Assembly (NCBI GenBank): GCA_951828385.1
Contig: OX639973.1
Coordinates: 5,819,200-5,883,199 of the forward strand
Origin: an uncultured Poribacteria bacterium
GTDB taxonomy: Bacteria > Poribacteria > WGA-4E > WGA-3G
DNA length: 64,000 nucleotides
Direction: 5' to 3'
The position numbers and the translations under genes were made by a program. Below, in pieces: positions 42,975 through 51,872 of the stretch (positions are counted from its first letter, which is position 1; each line of letters opens with the position of its first letter). The notes under the pieces are model-generated. The model was not told the DNA's origin and did no database searches. It worked only from the letters and a program-made list of their open reading frames with translations.

Positions 42975-43012
42975 TTAGGGGTTGGCACGCCGAAAAGCAC
43001 GTCAACCCCTAA
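42975..43012. terminator. Terminator after WD40 gene
   Basis: TTAGGGGTTG (42975-42984) pairs with CAACCCCTAA (43003-43012), with a partly paired inner GCACG...CACGT loop, followed by ACTTATTT. Twenty-four bases past the stop. Confidence 0.65.
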
Positions 43013-43026
43013 ACTTATTTAAGTGA

Positions 43027-43055
43027 TTGATAATACCTGTCGGATATGTTATGCT
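43027..43055 (+). promoter_or_regulatory. Promoter for Rpn-family gene
   Basis: TTGATA (43027-43032), 17-base spacer, TATGCT (43050-43055), about 30 bases before ATG 43087. Confidence 0.55.
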
Positions 43056-43086
43056 ATAGGTTAACAGTAATAGATATGGAGGGCGC

Positions 43087-44163
43087 ATGCCGACAGACAC
43101 AACGACACAAGACATAACGGAGGAAATACGCGGGCTATTTGATACGCAGGTCGGGCATTTCGCCGATAAAAGCGCAAGATGGTTGTTCCGACAGAAAGAG
43201 AACGTCCGAGGACTCATTAGAATTCTCGCAGAAGACCTTGAAAAACATCTCGACTTTCAACGGCTTAAGGTGCTAAACAGAAGTTTTGTAGACGACACAC
43301 TGCGAGACTTACAATCCGATATGGTGTTCAGTGTGCCATTTCGTGATGCCGTTCAAGGCGAAGATGTCACGGTCTATATCCTCATAGAGCATCAATCGAC
43401 AGTTGATCGTATGATGGGTTTCCGGTTGTTGTTCTATATGTGCCAAATATGGAATGAGCAACGGGGTGAGTTAGAAAGGTCTCGGGTTCCAAGGAGCCGA
43501 TGGCGTTTGCGTCCTATTATCCCAATCGTCTATTACACAGGTTCTCAACGTTGGGAGACACCGTTGTCTTTGTCCGCGGTGATGGATGTTCCGGATGTGT
43601 TATCTCGTTTTGTCCCCCGATTTGACACGTTATTTCTTGGTGTAAAGAAGACGGACCCCGAGGCTTTGACGAAAACGGACCATCTGTTGGGTTGGTTATT
43701 GCGGGTGCTGCAAGAGGACGAATCAGACGTAGGTTCGCTGTATGATGCGCTGCAGGCGACGTTGCATTATCTGGATACGTTACCTGCTGCGGAGGCGGTG
43801 CAGCATAAGAATGCGATTCTTTATCTCTATCACCTTATTCTTTTCAAGCGACCTGAAACGGAACGTGAAGGTTTGATACAACTTATTCAGTCGCATACAA
43901 CAGATACGGAGGTTAAAAACATTATCATGACAGGTGCAGAAGCCCTTATTGAGCAAGGCATTGAACGCGGTGCACGTGAGATGTCGGTTCATAATATCTT
44001 TACTGTGCTGAGCGAACGGTTTTCACAAGCGGAGGTGGAACCGGTTCGCCCTTCCCTTGAAACGGTTTCAGACCTCACAATGCTAAACGAGTTGTTCCGT
44101 ATAGCCCTCCATATATCCAGTGTTGAAGCGTTCTTACAAGCGATAGACACATTGGATGTGTGA
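43087..44163 (+). CDS. Rpn/YhgA-family recombination-promoting nuclease
   Basis: 358 aa; GGAGGG before the ATG. The PD-(D/E)xK core is D-L-Q-S-D-M-V-F-S-V then D-V-T-V-Y-I-L-I-E-H-Q-S, both expected for the family. I-P-I-V-Y-Y-T-G is the central strand. The Rpn group was once annotated as transposase_31. Cytoplasmic DNA nuclease implicated in recombination; often in many copies. Intact here. Confidence 0.85.
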   Translation: MPTDTTTQDITEEIRGLFDTQVGHFADKSARWLFRQKENVRGLIRILAEDLEKHLDFQRLKVLNRSFVDDTLRDLQSDMVFSVPFRDAVQGEDVTVYILIEHQSTVDRMMGFRLLFYMCQIWNEQRGELERSRVPRSRWRLRPIIPIVYYTGSQRWETPLSLSAVMDVPDVLSRFVPRFDTLFLGVKKTDPEALTKTDHLLGWLLRVLQEDESDVGSLYDALQATLHYLDTLPAAEAVQHKNAILYLYHLILFKRPETEREGLIQLIQSHTTDTEVKNIIMTGAEALIEQGIERGAREMSVHNIFTVLSERFSQAEVEPVRPSLETVSDLTMLNELFRIALHISSVEAFLQAIDTLDV

Positions 44164-44375
44164 CATATTGGCGTTTCATATTGACCTCTATGAGAGAATG
44201 TCGGGTATGTAAATACATCTACCTGTTAGATTAACGCATACTATTAGTATAACTCATGGGGTCATTTGATACAAACTATAAGTAATCTTTTTCCAAAACT
44301 TAGGATGTGGTCTCTGTGTTTTCATACACACAATCACAGAGACCCGCTCTTTTTACGAAAAGGAGAACCATCTCC

Positions 44376-46898
44376 ATGAAGATCAGGCTTCGTTCTGTAC
44401 TAATGCTATTTACTTTTGTAATGTTAGCACTTTTACAGAATGGTTTCGCGCAAGAGCCAATGCTTCTTGAGCATGGTGACGGTGTGCGAGCAGTAGAATT
44501 TTCTCCAATTGATGCCTCACTTCTTGCGAGTGCTGGTGAAAGCAATATTATCAAGCTCTGGAATCTGAAGAACAATACCGTGCAGATACTCAGAGGACAC
44601 ACCGGTATTGTCAATTCGATCGCATTTTCCCCAAATGGCGAGTTGCTTGCGAGTGTAAGCGACGACAGAACTTTTAAACTCTGGAACGTCCACAATCAAC
44701 GAAACATAGCGACCCTTCGGGAAGGAACGCTATTTCGTTCTGTCGCTTTTTCCACCGATGGACAACTCCTTGCCACTGGTAGCTGGATGCATGTGAAGTT
44801 ATGGGATGTGGATCGCCAAGCCGAGATAGCAACCCTTCTGCACGACCAGCAAGTGCAAACAGTAGCCTTCTCATCAGATGGTCAATTTCTTGCTGCTGGA
44901 GATAGTTCCAGAGACGGTTCTGGCACCGTGAAAATCTGGAATGTTCAGAAGCGACAAGTTGCCACTACACTAAAAGACGATCTGGTGGTTGTCCGGGCTG
45001 TCACATTTTCGCCAGACGGCCGATATTTAGCGAGCTCCCATTACAATGGCGAAGTCAAGGTGTGGGATGTATCGACTTGGGAGCTCCTACGCACAATTCC
45101 ACAGTCACGGGACTATGATATCGCGTTTTCGCCTGGTGGAAAAATGATCGCTGGCACAAGTAAGGGGTCCGTAGATCTCTGGTGGGTTGAAGACGGAACA
45201 AAAGTTGCCCAGTTGCCAGGACCTACAGGTTGGATTCATCCTGTTGATTTCTCGCACGATGGAACCTTTCTCGCCGTTGGTGGTGAAGATGGGATAGTCC
45301 GAATCTGGTCTATTGATACCTCACCTGCTGGTAATGGTAGGGATGGAGTCCGAATCCTGCACATTGACACTTATTTGCAACAGGTGCCAGATGCGAATTC
45401 GGCAAATAGCGTTAATATCCCTGAACCTGTTTCTCCGCCCTCCATTGTCCGTGACTTTTTTCAACTCGATCCATTTTATGAGCAGTGGATTGATGTCGGA
45501 GGTTTGCCTGTTATAGCATCAGCAAAGGTCAATCCGTATGCCGTAAAAGAGGCAGCATGGCTCATTACAAAGATGATCGGACACCGTCCGGAGGTGCTAC
45601 GATCCATGGTAGAAAACAAGGCCCGATTTGCTGTGATTGCGCATACCGAGATAATAACAGAGATTCCCGAATACCGCAGCGATGCTCCTCCTGATTTTCT
45701 TGTGTCCTGGGGACGGGGTGCGGGTGGCACCGAAGGGGCAACAGTAACTTCTTCTGAAGAGAACCTTCTTAATTATCCAGGAGAGTCCTACGGTGGAAGA
45801 TATAATGTTCTGATTCACGAGTTAGCACATGGAATACATTTGCTCGGATTGAATACTCTTGATCCGACGTTTGATGACCGACTCCGAATCACCTACGAGG
45901 CGGCAATCAAAAAAGGGCTGTGGCAAGGCACCTATGCTTCTTCTGATAGGAAAGAATATTGGGCTGAAGGTACACAAGCTTGGTTTCACCCTAATGGAGC
46001 AGGTAGTTTTAATCGATTCGGTAATACGCGGCAATCGTTAAAAGCGTATGATCCGGGTCTCGCGACGTTGCTAACCGAAGTCTATGGTGATGGTGAATGG
46101 CGATACACACCGGTTGAAACGCGAACCGATCTGCCGCATCTTCAAGGGTTCAATCCGCAGGATTCTCCCATCTTTGGCGGATGGCCCGAATTAGAAGCAC
46201 TGTATCAACAATTGAGGAACCCAAACAGCGATGGCGGTGGCGAGTGGGTAAACTTAAAACCGTATAATCCAGATCAACTTTCAAGTCTTACTGAATCAAA
46301 TGTTCTGGGTGATACTACTACGGTCGTCTTCGTGAACTTATCCAAAGTTGATGTTTTGTTGTATGGTGTCCATTCTGACGGTACGGAAGGATACTGGACC
46401 AGGGTTCCTCCTGGTTACATTAGAGTGACACCAAGTAAAATAAATGAGATATGGATCGTCAAAGACACCAATAGCAGAAACCTCGCTGTGTTTCGATCCG
46501 AGAAAAAAACAGGACGGGCACTTATTAAAAGCAGTGAACCAGTACCGGTTACATTGTCCCATTTCGGGGCAGAACGTACTGATGCTGGTGCTGTTCTCAA
46601 ATGGACAACCGAATCCGAATTGGACAACGCTGGCTTCTATATCTACCGCAGTGAAACAAAAGACGGTAAATTCAAAATCGTCAACACTACGCTCATCCAA
46701 GGCGCAGGCACAACCAGTGAACGCAACACCTACACATGGACAGATACCACCGCTAAACCGAACACTGTCTATTACTATCAAATAGAGGATATTTCACACG
46801 CCGGCGTTCGCAAGCAGTTAGCAACCGTTCGCATGAGAAGATATATCTCCGCAAGCGGTAAACTTACCACCTCGTGGGCTAATTTGAAAACGCAATAG
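44376..46898 (+). CDS. Secreted WD40-zinc metalloprotease-FnIII-like fusion with WG-tail
   Basis: 840 aa from ATG 44376 (AAAAGGAG upstream); a longer frame from 44307 would push the signal peptide inside. Signal peptide to F-A-Q (about 25). Seven WD40 repeats, one propeller, span ~30-325. Then ~residues 345-655 form a zincin-like domain with H-E-L-A-H-G-I-H (H-E-x-x-H, about residue 480) and K-E-Y-W-A-E-G-T-Q-A-W-F, whose Glu would be the third ligand. Then an FnIII-like domain (V-L-K-W-T-T-E-S-E-L-D-N-A-G-F-Y-I-Y). The end is G-K-L-T-T-S-W-A-N-L-K-T-Q. I know of no characterised protein with this order. Confidence 0.85.
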   Translation: MKIRLRSVLMLFTFVMLALLQNGFAQEPMLLEHGDGVRAVEFSPIDASLLASAGESNIIKLWNLKNNTVQILRGHTGIVNSIAFSPNGELLASVSDDRTFKLWNVHNQRNIATLREGTLFRSVAFSTDGQLLATGSWMHVKLWDVDRQAEIATLLHDQQVQTVAFSSDGQFLAAGDSSRDGSGTVKIWNVQKRQVATTLKDDLVVVRAVTFSPDGRYLASSHYNGEVKVWDVSTWELLRTIPQSRDYDIAFSPGGKMIAGTSKGSVDLWWVEDGTKVAQLPGPTGWIHPVDFSHDGTFLAVGGEDGIVRIWSIDTSPAGNGRDGVRILHIDTYLQQVPDANSANSVNIPEPVSPPSIVRDFFQLDPFYEQWIDVGGLPVIASAKVNPYAVKEAAWLITKMIGHRPEVLRSMVENKARFAVIAHTEIITEIPEYRSDAPPDFLVSWGRGAGGTEGATVTSSEENLLNYPGESYGGRYNVLIHELAHGIHLLGLNTLDPTFDDRLRITYEAAIKKGLWQGTYASSDRKEYWAEGTQAWFHPNGAGSFNRFGNTRQSLKAYDPGLATLLTEVYGDGEWRYTPVETRTDLPHLQGFNPQDSPIFGGWPELEALYQQLRNPNSDGGGEWVNLKPYNPDQLSSLTESNVLGDTTTVVFVNLSKVDVLLYGVHSDGTEGYWTRVPPGYIRVTPSKINEIWIVKDTNSRNLAVFRSEKKTGRALIKSSEPVPVTLSHFGAERTDAGAVLKWTTESELDNAGFYIYRSETKDGKFKIVNTTLIQGAGTTSERNTYTWTDTTAKPNTVYYYQIEDISHAGVRKQLATVRMRRYISASGKLTTSWANLKTQ

Positions 46899-46900
46899 TG

Positions 46901-46942
46901 GATATAGGATGGTGCGCCTGTTTGGGTGCACTATCCTATATC
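46901..46942. terminator. Long hairpin after WD40-protease gene
   Basis: GATATAGGAT G GTGC pairs with GCAC T ATCCTATATC (about 15 pairs with one G-U), two bases past the stop; no U-run. Confidence 0.6.
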
Positions 46943-47101
46943 ATCTTCTCACACTCCTCCAAAAAATCCTAAATTTCCTACCTTTTCAGAAGTGCATCCA
47001 TTGATGTGTAATAACGAAAATGTAAGTTTGTCGAGAGTGGTCTATTTTCGTCCAATCACTTTTAACTATTTCAACCTAAACATCACACAATGGAGGAATT
47101 A

Positions 47102-48415
47102 GTGAAGGAAAACGAAACGCACATCCCCAAAATTCGAGTAGATTTTGAGCATGAATCTCTATTAACCGAACAGGAATCCCAAAACCTAAAAACTTGCGCG
47201 CAAAATTTGGTGGCAATCGGTGAAGCGTTACAAACGTATGAAAAGGAACATGCCAATTTCCCAGAATGGCTTTCTGAACTTCACCCAAAGCATTTGACAA
47301 ATCCCGATGCCTTGATCTGTCCAGCAGATGAAGATCAAGGTGTGCCAATTTTGCCTTATAACACCGACCCAAACCTACCTGTAAGCTACAATTACGATTG
47401 TGATCCAGAATATTATCAACAATGGTTAAAACATGAACGACATGTCTATAATGGTGCTAATCCAATTGTCCGATGTCCACACCATGCCAACTTTGATGTA
47501 GATTCTACCTTAATTTCAAAACTTTATTTAAATCTGAGTTTTTCCAATAATGTTTACCTATCAGATGCTTTTTGGCAGAAGCATCCGATAAAAATGTATG
47601 GCAGCCTTCAAACCGCTATAGCAGGCTATGAAAGAGCACTTCAACTTGTGTCTGAGGATCCAAATTTCTTTAACTTGTATCCTGAACTCTTACGCCTCTA
47701 TATGGAAGCAAAACAAGAGAAAGACATTGAAAACATCATCAAAAGTTTCAAGTCTGTCATGAAACCACACGGTGAGGATATCATGCGGTTTCGGGACTAT
47801 TGGACGCTTGTTGAAATGCTTAAGATCGTCGGTAAGCATGAGGAGGCACTTCAACTTCTACAACACCTTGAAAAGACTGAAAAGGAGAACCTGTTTATCC
47901 GAAGTATCTTCACGGAAATCGCCATGATCCATGAAGAAAAAGGGAACGCTGAACTATCAAAAGCGTATTTTCTCAAAGCAGATCCAAAGTTAGAGATGAT
48001 CGGGAAATCTGTACCTGACTTCTCATTGACAGATATTAATGGTAATCCGATTGCGCTCAAGGATTATCGGGAAAAGGTAGTGCTGCTTGATTTTTGGGCA
48101 ACTTGGTGTGGACCTTGTATCGCAGAAATGCCGAACATGAAAAAGATATATGACACCCATAAAGATATGGGATTTGTTGTGATAGGAATAAGTCTTGACA
48201 ACGATGCGTCTGAAGTACACGATTTTCTCAAAGAATGTGAACTACCGTGGCGACAGATTTGCGATGGTCAGGATGGACCTCTTAAAAAACTATTTCAAAT
48301 CCGTGGTATACCATCCTTGTGGCTTATTGATAGGCAGGGTAAAGTCATATCATATAAAGTTAGAGGCGCGGAGTTAAGAAAACTGGTTGATGAAGCCGTG
48401 AAAGCGAAGATATAG
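47102..48415 (+). CDS. Thioredoxin-fold protein with N-terminal TPR-like region
   Basis: 437 aa from GTG 47102, favoured because GGAGG (47092-47096) precedes it by five bases; ATG 47090 overlaps that site. Residues ~50-150 contain L-I-C-P-A-D..Y-N-Y-D..V-R-C-P-H-H, a Cys/His pattern like that in pilin-derived H-x9-DG proteins. Helical TPR-like text follows (~180-300). The C-terminal third is a TlpA/AhpC-type thioredoxin: G-K-S-V-P-D-F-S-L-T-D, D-F-W-A-T-W-C-G-P-C-I-A-E-M, G-I-P-S-L-W-L-I-D. No signal peptide, unusual for TlpA relatives. Disulfide or peroxide chemistry; substrate unknown. Confidence 0.8.
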   Translation: MKENETHIPKIRVDFEHESLLTEQESQNLKTCAQNLVAIGEALQTYEKEHANFPEWLSELHPKHLTNPDALICPADEDQGVPILPYNTDPNLPVSYNYDCDPEYYQQWLKHERHVYNGANPIVRCPHHANFDVDSTLISKLYLNLSFSNNVYLSDAFWQKHPIKMYGSLQTAIAGYERALQLVSEDPNFFNLYPELLRLYMEAKQEKDIENIIKSFKSVMKPHGEDIMRFRDYWTLVEMLKIVGKHEEALQLLQHLEKTEKENLFIRSIFTEIAMIHEEKGNAELSKAYFLKADPKLEMIGKSVPDFSLTDINGNPIALKDYREKVVLLDFWATWCGPCIAEMPNMKKIYDTHKDMGFVVIGISLDNDASEVHDFLKECELPWRQICDGQDGPLKKLFQIRGIPSLWLIDRQGKVISYKVRGAELRKLVDEAVKAKI

Positions 48416-48434
48416 CGGAATGGAGATTACTTTC

Positions 48435-49628
48435 CTAAAGCGGCGTTTGTTCAAAAACCGTATCCGTACCGACTTCAATCCGGACCGGAGCCAGATACCG
48501 ACGGATGGCCTCCGTATCCACACGCACACCGAGTCCGGGCAGCTCCTTCACTTGAACCGTCCCGTCGGATTCGACAGGAAAGGGTTCTACTACAACGGAT
48601 TGCGACAATTCCGAACCCGCTGCTGGATATTCTAATAAATCGAAATCGGGGTTCGTTGCAAAGACGTGGAGCGAAGATGCAAGGCTCAGGTGGCTTTTAA
48701 ACGTGTGGTTGACATACTGAATACCGTGCTGCTCCGCAAGTTGACGCACCTGAAAAGAAGGCATAATTCCGCCAATACGTCCTGCGTCAATCTGCACAAA
48801 CTGTATGCCGCCATTCACGATCAGATCTTCTGCCATGCGATAGACACTTGAACCTTCGCCTGCTGCGATAGGAACAGATGGTTGCTTCTCAGTTAGCGAA
48901 CCATAAGCATCAATCGCATCAGGCGCAAGGGGTTCTTCTAACCAAGTGGGTGAAAATTCGGCAAATGCTTCAGCGCGATTGTAAGCGGTTTCGTAATCTG
49001 TCCCCCAGACAACGCCAGCATCAATCATAATCTTTGCATCTGGTTCCATACCTTCGCGCGCCGCTCGGACGAGTGCAATATCGTTCGCTTCACCGAATTT
49101 ACCCATCGGTCCCCAACCAAACTTTGCAGCACGATACCCCTGTTCACACAACCTTACTGCAACGTGATAGGTAGCTTCCGGTGTATCGCCAAAGAGGACG
49201 GATGCATAAGGCAGCTTAGGGTGTGCTACATCAGAGGTCCCCGACATCTCAGCAAGAAGACGGTAAACAGGTTTACCTAACTGCTGACCAATAACATCCC
49301 ACAAGGCAATTTCTGCCCCGCTGTAAGCGTGTTGTATCTGTTGGATGTCTAATCCGTTCCGTAGTGTTTTTTCGCTGAGGCGAACGACATCAGCGGGACC
49401 CTCAAGCGTCTCGCCGATGAGAGAAGTCCGAATATTAATAATATTGCCGTGCGACATTGGGCAACAATAGACAGCGAGACTCACCAACGGTGAAGCATCG
49501 CATTCACCCCAACCTTCAAGCCCGGTATCCGTGCGGATTCGGACCAAGAGTGTATCCTGCGTTCCATCCGCTGCTGTCGTGATGTTAGGCATCCGTAAAT
49601 AGAACGGATCAACTGCCGTGATCTTCAT
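48435..49628 (-). CDS. Enolase-superfamily mandelate racemase/muconate lactonizing enzyme
   Basis: 397 aa. N-terminal capping domain, then barrel with the K-F-G-W-G base region, metal ligands Asp in M-I-D-A-G-V-V-W, Glu in W-L-E-E-P-L, and Glu in I-A-A-G-E-G. H-T-F-K-S-H offers the late His. Mg-dependent proton abstraction from a carboxylate, e.g. a sugar-acid dehydratase or racemase; substrate not determinable. The next gene upstream (49609-50172) overlaps its start by 20 bases, so the two are translationally coupled. Confidence 0.9.
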   Translation of the reverse strand: MKITAVDPFYLRMPNITTAADGTQDTLLVRIRTDTGLEGWGECDASPLVSLAVYCCPMSHGNIINIRTSLIGETLEGPADVVRLSEKTLRNGLDIQQIQHAYSGAEIALWDVIGQQLGKPVYRLLAEMSGTSDVAHPKLPYASVLFGDTPEATYHVAVRLCEQGYRAAKFGWGPMGKFGEANDIALVRAAREGMEPDAKIMIDAGVVWGTDYETAYNRAEAFAEFSPTWLEEPLAPDAIDAYGSLTEKQPSVPIAAGEGSSVYRMAEDLIVNGGIQFVQIDAGRIGGIMPSFQVRQLAEQHGIQYVNHTFKSHLSLASSLHVFATNPDFDLLEYPAAGSELSQSVVVEPFPVESDGTVQVKELPGLGVRVDTEAIRRYLAPVRIEVGTDTVFEQTPL

Positions 49629-50172
49629 CTGCTTCGGGTGTATCCTCTCCCGCTTCTATGTTATCTTCTCTCGAAACAATCGGAGAGATTGTAGCGTCTA
49701 TCTGTTGAACCCGTTGAACGGATAGGGAACGCGCCACTGAGATAAGAAACCATCCAAACAAACCAGCACCCGCACCGAGGCAAATCGCAAGTGCCGCACC
49801 TCTCGGTGTCGCAATCTGATCCACAGTCTCTTGACTCAGTTCACAGGAGATGTTCTTAACATGTTTGACAGCCACTGTCCGTTTCTCACCGTCTTGGGCG
49901 TACTCAATCGTCGGAGCTGCGTCACCATCTATTTTAATATCGGCACTGCCTGATGGCGTGTTAATCTCAAGTACATTTCCGCCTTCATCACCTATCCAAC
50001 GCGCTTTTAGACCCTTTATACCGTCTTCATCGCGAATGGGTTCTACCCGTGTCCGATACAGTATGTTACCTAAAAGGTTGATGGCAATGTCTTTAGATTT
50101 TGCTAAAGCGTTTCCCAACTTTTCTGAATTCACGTGCTTCTCCAATCGTTGTGATATTCGTGCAGAAAACAT
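49609..50172 (-). CDS. Hypothetical protein with one C-terminal membrane helix
   Basis: 187 aa, not recognised. The N-terminal 90 residues are mixed charged helix; a beta stretch with ENTPSG-like residues follows (N-V-L-E-I-N-T-P-S-G-S-A-D-I-K-I). One hydrophobic span (A-L-A-I-C-L-G-A-G-A-G-L-F-G-W-F-L-I) at ~127-147, then an acidic tail. Inner-membrane bitopic protein, N-terminus likely inside. Overlap with the enolase-type gene suggests one operon. Confidence 0.55.
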   Translation of the reverse strand: MFSARISQRLEKHVNSEKLGNALAKSKDIAINLLGNILYRTRVEPIRDEDGIKGLKARWIGDEGGNVLEINTPSGSADIKIDGDAAPTIEYAQDGEKRTVAVKHVKNISCELSQETVDQIATPRGAALAICLGAGAGLFGWFLISVARSLSVQRVQQIDATISPIVSREDNIEAGEDTPEADEDHGS

Positions 50173-50295
50173 ACGCGAATATCCGTTTCGGTTCTGATGC
50201 GATATAAATGCCCTAATTTCGCGCTTAAACCTGTTACTCAGATGAATTATAGCCGAAACAGATCAGATTGTCAAGACATCTCCTCACAAAAACCC

Positions 50296-50324
50296 TTGAC
50301 GAATCGCGCATTTTGTGCAAGAAT
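50296..50324 (+). promoter_or_regulatory. Possible promoter for LON-domain gene
   Basis: TTGACG (50296-50301), 17-base spacer, AAGAAT (50319-50324) with TATATA adjacent. The -10 is imperfect. Confidence 0.4.
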
Positions 50325-50456
50325 ATATACAAGGTTGTGACTGGAAACAGGTATCTATTAAATCTGCTAAAAACGTGGGCGCGCTTTAAAAACTATATCC
50401 AGCACTAAAATAAGTCCATCTTGTACATCCGACATCAGGATAAAGAGGAGTTTCAC

Positions 50457-51125
50457 ATGCGGAACGCCGAAGTCTTATCGAAAAGTCAAACATCTTATGA
50501 ACGACAGATTCCGCTTTTCCCGTTACAGGCAGTCTTGTTCCCCGGCGGATTTTTGCCGCTACGTATCTTTGAACCTCGGTATCGCACCATGATCAAGTTC
50601 TGCTTGGAGCATGAGTCTGAATTCGGGGTCGTGCTTATCAAAGAGGGTGAAGAGGTCGGCGAAGCTGCCACGCCTTGCGAAGTCGGCACTGCTGCCCGTA
50701 TCCTTCACGTTGAGCATTTAGACGACGGCCGCATGAATATCATCACTGCCGGTGAGTACCGCTTTCAAATACTTGAAGTTCAAGAACATCTCTCTTATCT
50801 CACCGGTCGAGTCCGAATGTTAGATGACCCGGATACAGAGATTGAGGCGGTATCAGAATCTGTGACCACTCAGACCGAAGAATTATATGAAGCGTACGAA
50901 GCGTTATCCAGTCGCTTGATTTTTGCGTGGCAGCCGCCGGAAGAACAACCCAACGATCCGAGGGAACTCGCCTACCAGATCGGCATACGCCTACGTATTT
51001 CGCTTGAAGAAAAACAGACTTTGTTGGAGACAATTCCGTTGGAGCAGCTCCTCACACGTGAAATCGAAATTCTGACGGATCAGAATCGACGAATCGCCTT
51101 TCAATTGACGGCGCGCAACAATTGA
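50457..51125 (+). CDS. LON-substrate-binding-domain protein
   Basis: 222 aa from ATG 50457, selected for AGAGGAG six bases upstream. Q-I-P-L-F-P-L-Q-A-V-L-F-P-G-G-F-L-P-L-R-I-F-E-P-R-Y begins the N-terminal domain of Lon protease; G-V-V-L-I-K-E-G-E-E-V-G, G-T-A-A-R-I and the Y-R-F-Q-I-L strand follow. The ATPase and protease parts are absent, as in many stand-alone YvcK-type or Lon-N proteins. Probably peptide- or partner-binding; the function is not known. Confidence 0.85.
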   Translation: MRNAEVLSKSQTSYERQIPLFPLQAVLFPGGFLPLRIFEPRYRTMIKFCLEHESEFGVVLIKEGEEVGEAATPCEVGTAARILHVEHLDDGRMNIITAGEYRFQILEVQEHLSYLTGRVRMLDDPDTEIEAVSESVTTQTEELYEAYEALSSRLIFAWQPPEEQPNDPRELAYQIGIRLRISLEEKQTLLETIPLEQLLTREIEILTDQNRRIAFQLTARNN

Positions 51126-51171
51126 AATTGTTCGGATCGCGCCGGGTCAAGTTGACTGGCTTCTAATATTA

Positions 51172-51831
51172 ATGCGCTCGCTCCTACATCACAAAACCTA
51201 TCTGAAATATAATAACATAATGGCACTCAAGGCTCCCGTTCATCAATTTACCGAAACTCGGTCAATCCAAATTACACGTCAACATTTCTTCTATGTTAGC
51301 AATATCCTGTCGGTTTCGCGACTCGGCACGGTGCCTTTCATCTTTTACTTTATTTACCGTGCGCAATGGGTATTCGCGATCGTTTGTGGTGGTGTAGCTG
51401 TTGTGACTGACCTGTTAGACGGGTTTTTCGCGCGACGCTTAAAGCAACACAGCGAACTCGGCTATATATTAGACCCTGTCGCGGATAAACTCGCGATCTT
51501 CGCTGGGATTTTCGCGCTTGTACTGTCAAAGTCTACCTTTCCGCTTTGGGCGTTTGGTATCATTGTCACCCGGGATGTCTTAATCGTTCTCGGCAATGCT
51601 GTGTTGGCATATAAGGCGAAGATGATTACACGCTCTAATTTGTGGGGGAAAGGCACCAGTTTCTTTTTATCTATCGCTGTCATGTTTTATCTCCTACGCC
51701 CGATAATGCCCCTCTTACCCAACAATATAGAATTTTACAGTCTCTGTTTTGCACTGGTTTTTGTCGGTATTTCAACGCTGAGTTACGCGCACCACATGTT
51801 TCGCGTATTAGAAGAAACCAGAGTTAATTAA
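51172..51831 (+). CDS. CDP-alcohol phosphatidyltransferase, PgsA-like
   Basis: 219 aa from 51172; ATG 51220 is equally possible, neither has a clear ribosome site. The CDP-alcohol signature D-x2-D-G-x2-A-R-x8-G-x3-D-x3-D is present in full: D-L-L-D-G-F-F-A-R-R..G-Y-I-L-D-P-V-A-D-K. About five to six membrane helices. Transfers a phosphatidyl group to glycerol-3-phosphate (PgsA type) or to another alcohol in the inner membrane. Followed at 42 bases by the PhyH-like pair. Confidence 0.85.
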   Translation: MRSLLHHKTYLKYNNIMALKAPVHQFTETRSIQITRQHFFYVSNILSVSRLGTVPFIFYFIYRAQWVFAIVCGGVAVVTDLLDGFFARRLKQHSELGYILDPVADKLAIFAGIFALVLSKSTFPLWAFGIIVTRDVLIVLGNAVLAYKAKMITRSNLWGKGTSFFLSIAVMFYLLRPIMPLLPNNIEFYSLCFALVFVGISTLSYAHHMFRVLEETRVN

Positions 51832-51872
51832 CCCCACCACACCCGTGTAGTATTTAAGGGAGAAACTCCGTA

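Noticed and set aside
44307-44375. Longer start for the WD40-protease protein
   Set aside because: It would place the signal peptide internally, and AAAAGGAG favours 44376.
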